Below are positions 62,131-64,000 of a stretch of DNA of 64,000 nucleotides, piece by piece. A program made the translations under genes and the position numbers. Position 1 is the first letter of the stretch, and each line of letters begins with the position of its first letter. The notes beneath the pieces were generated by a model. That model was not told the origin of the DNA. It did not search any database and was given only the letters and a program-made list of their open reading frames with translations. Source of the stretch: Straminergon stramineum (lineage: Eukaryota > Streptophyta > Bryopsida > Hypnales > Calliergonaceae); the NCBI GenBank assembly GCA_963920665.1, contig OY987266.1, positions 11,847,001-11,911,000 on the forward strand. The letters are read 5' to 3'.

Positions 62131-62670
62131 GTACTGCCTGAGAATGAAAAGTATCATCCAAACGATCATCCATCCTCCATCGATCTACCGCAGCGGGTCT
62201 GCCGCAAAGTACCGTATCCCGCCGCAAGCGCTTCCGCAGTTTCCGCATCCCGTCTCCCACGCTGCATCGTGTAGGGAAGTCTCCTCGAGAACAAAGTCGC
62301 GGCGCTCGGAACTTGTTAGATTTGCGGATTTCTCCGTCAACGACGACGGCGCGTGCTATCACCACGATCGCTTGACCGACTTCTTCCTTTTCGCAATTGA
62401 TCTACGAGACCTACATTGTCTGCCCACAAGAGAGGAAGTGAAAGGGGCTTCTACTTCAGGTGGTAATCGATCACGGTCGTTTGGTTTTTAGTCGGAGCTG
62501 GGATGCGGTGATGGTTCAACTTGCGGCCAGGTGAAAAGGAGAAAGGGGGGCGATTTGAAGCGTTTGTGTTATTTCATTCTGCGTTGGGCACACTTTATTT
62601 GGAGCGAGAGCGATTGCGAAAGCGTGAGTTCGAGAATTTGAATTTTAGGCGGGTTGAAAGTGGAGTCAAG
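62131..62670 (+). promoter_or_regulatory. Promoter / 5' leader region of TAXIMIN
   Basis: A GC-rich block directly upstream of the TAXIMIN start, unlike the AT-rich spacer before it. It includes an open frame from 62144 to 62491 of 115 codons without recognisable domain, and an in-frame upstream ATG at 62521 that would add 50 residues to the peptide. Neither is conserved in what is known of the family, so they are taken as leader sequence; the 62144 frame could act as an upstream ORF if it is transcribed. Confidence 0.45.
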
Positions 62671-63206
62671 ATGTGCGATGATTGCCGGCCCCTCGGGTTT
62701 CTCATTGGTCTCCCGTTTATGTTGGTGGCCGCGGTGCTCTCGCTAATCGGCATGGTGATATGGGTGATTGCGTAAGTACATTCCACACCTTGTGTAGTTC
62801 ACAAGTCGTTTCAATGCTACACGTTTGTGCCGAAATTGTAATAAGCGCGTATTTGCTATGCACATGAAATGTAATTTGAGAAAAGGCACTAGAAAGTTTT
62901 CATGGAATTACTTGACATGTTTTAGCGCGATTCTTCCTTTCCAAGGGTTTTGAAAGGCGTACCATAATTGTTTTTGGAAAATTCGCTCCCGAATGAAGCG
63001 CCGGAGGCTGGCTGTGTAGGTCTGGAGATTTATAGAACGCAAACGCCGTAGCTACTATTGACGATCTATGTCATCTGTGCAGGACGATACTAGGATGCTG
63101 TTGCCCTTGCTTGATCTGCTGCGCGGGTATTGCGAACATTGCCTTGAGTCTCATTAAAGCCCCTGTCAACGTCATCAGGTGGTTCACGAAGCAAATTCCT
63201 TGCTGA
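62671..63206 (+). CDS. TAX: TAXIMIN cysteine-rich signalling peptide
   Basis: Two coding exons, 62671-62771 and 63083-63206, with a perfect GTAAGT donor and a GTGCAG acceptor, encode a 74-residue peptide. Residues 1-10 (MCDDCRPLGF) match the family start, residues 10-34 are hydrophobic, residues 38-49 form the GCCCPCLICCAG cysteine cluster, and residues 63-74 are VIRWFTKQIPC, the conserved end. The length matches the roughly 73-residue family. The family is known from Taxus and Arabidopsis as small plant peptides, in Arabidopsis affecting lateral-organ separation; secretion has been reported. The ATG at 62671 is chosen because the family begins Met-(x)-Asp-Cys-Arg-Pro-Leu-Gly. A gene finder that reads single frames would miss the second exon and call a false stop at 62773. 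Confidence 0.95.
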
Positions 63207-64000
63207 CACAATCGTAGTGCTCCTGTTTGTATTAGTTTTTATTTATCTATTGCATATCTCTCTTCAGGATAGATTTCAATTGAAGGCTCTATTGGCCATG
63301 GCTGGTTGCAAACAACTTAGCATAACGCCGGATAGTCTCGTTTGGTAAATTCTTTTGGTGGGAAATCTGAAAACTATGGACATAGTTACGGAATAGATAC
63401 AGGACAATCAGGGTGAGTGCCAAAAAAGCTTGTGTGCAGCACTTCTATTGATTACTGCCAAAAGGCCGTCCATGATATATAGATTTCACCCTCAGTAATT
63501 GGATTTTATGATTTTTGATTGACGTCCAAGTTGGAATGAGTATTTCATGTAGGTAAGTTTATGACACCTTCTGCACTGATGGGGTGAAATACTGCTTTTA
63601 GTGTTTGATTTATGCAAAGCCTCCCTTAGTTTGGGAGGCTTTGTTCTCCTACGAGGGGGAAAATATGGTGAAACAGGGGAATACAGTAAGTTGCTGTTGC
63701 AAAAGAGGTTTGGTGGAGCTGCCAGGATTTGAGTCTGAAATCTAAGGATGAGTCTGCCTCTGCATTTTGAGCCTTTTTTGTCCCGCGTAATTAATCGGTG
63801 CTCAACATGCATCAGCTCTGATCTTTTCTGGTGATTTGATCATTTATATATTAATTGTGCCTCGTAACTTATCATGTTTCGTAGACGATTTGATATCGGG
63901 ATTTGCTTGGCCCGATGTTTTACACATTCCGTTCGCTTGTTGATAGAATCTGATTCCTTTATGTCTTTCCTGAACATCTGCTACTGTTGGTGAAGTTGTA
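63207..64000 (+). other. 3' region of TAXIMIN
   Basis: Probably 3' UTR and downstream flank. It contains an 11-bp perfect stem-loop at 63615-63643. The end of the window is reached without another gene. Confidence 0.45.
63615..63643. repeat. Perfect 11-bp stem-loop
   Basis: CAAAGCCTCCC and GGGAGGCTTTG flank a 7-nt loop (TTAGTTT). It lies about 410 bp past the TAXIMIN stop. It resembles a bacterial-style terminator only in shape; in plant nuclear DNA its role, if any, is unknown. Confidence 0.6.

Noticed and set aside
62144..62491. 115-codon frame as an independent gene
   Set aside because: No recognised domain; lies in the TAXIMIN leader. Kept only as a possible upstream ORF.
63615..63643. 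Stem-loop as a Rho-independent terminator
   Set aside because: The shape fits, but the context is plant nuclear DNA and no T-run follows the stem.
63700..63800. tRNA-like 3' end on the minus strand (CAAATCCTGGCAGCTCCACCA-like)
   Set aside because: No matching 5' acceptor strand or anticodon arm at the right distance.
1..64000. LTR retrotransposon, CRISPR array, organelle insertion or ribosomal RNA gene
   Set aside because: No polymerase motifs, no regularly spaced direct repeats of CRISPR type, and no recognisable organelle or rRNA sequence on reading.

Overview
The window is nuclear DNA from a land plant. The evidence is a family of two-B3-domain (REM-type) transcription factor genes with short GT-AG introns, a TAXIMIN cysteine-rich peptide gene (a plant-specific family), long AT-rich intergenic DNA, and plant-type hAT and CACTA transposons. 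Gene density is low: five active-looking host genes in 64 kb, the rest mobile-element debris. I cannot name the species. The piggyBac relic and the AT-rich, transposon-diluted layout suggest a large-genome plant, possibly not an angiosperm, but this is inference.

Layout. 1-2200: B3 gene A (minus strand) with a 28-residue in-frame tandem repeat. 3230-4870: a decayed 3' flank of another B3 unit that has lost its gene. 4.9-15.2 kb: AT-rich spacer holding a 2.6-kb foldback element (about 9985-12590). 15.2-18.9 kb: B3 gene B (plus strand). 23.16-24.22 kb: a 1052-bp near-perfect palindrome. 25.2-26.3 kb: small CACTA-type non-autonomous elements and a tandem repeat. 32.85-34.2 kb: a broken piggyBac transposase. 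38.9-42.6 kb: B3 gene B-prime (minus strand), an inverted copy of the gene B unit. 45.85-46.70 kb: a second element sharing the palindrome's termini. 50.3-52.95 kb: B3 gene C (minus strand). 54.5-55.1 kb: another gene-less B3 flank. 56246-61219: a complete 4974-bp hAT transposon with a perfect 8-bp target duplication and a three-exon transposase broken by one in-frame TGA. 62.7-63.2 kb: TAXIMIN in two exons.

Two processes dominate. First, a B3 gene unit (gene plus several kb of flank) was duplicated repeatedly, giving four genes and at least two orphan flanks. The inverted pair B/B-prime is identical over about 2.3 kb covering the whole gene, while the flanks on both sides have diverged, which is the signature of gene conversion. 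Second, DNA transposons and hairpin-forming elements have colonised the spacers. I saw no reverse transcriptase or integrase coding sequence, no CRISPR array and no convincing RNA gene. Coordinates of splice sites come from reading GT/AG boundaries and from agreement among the paralogues.
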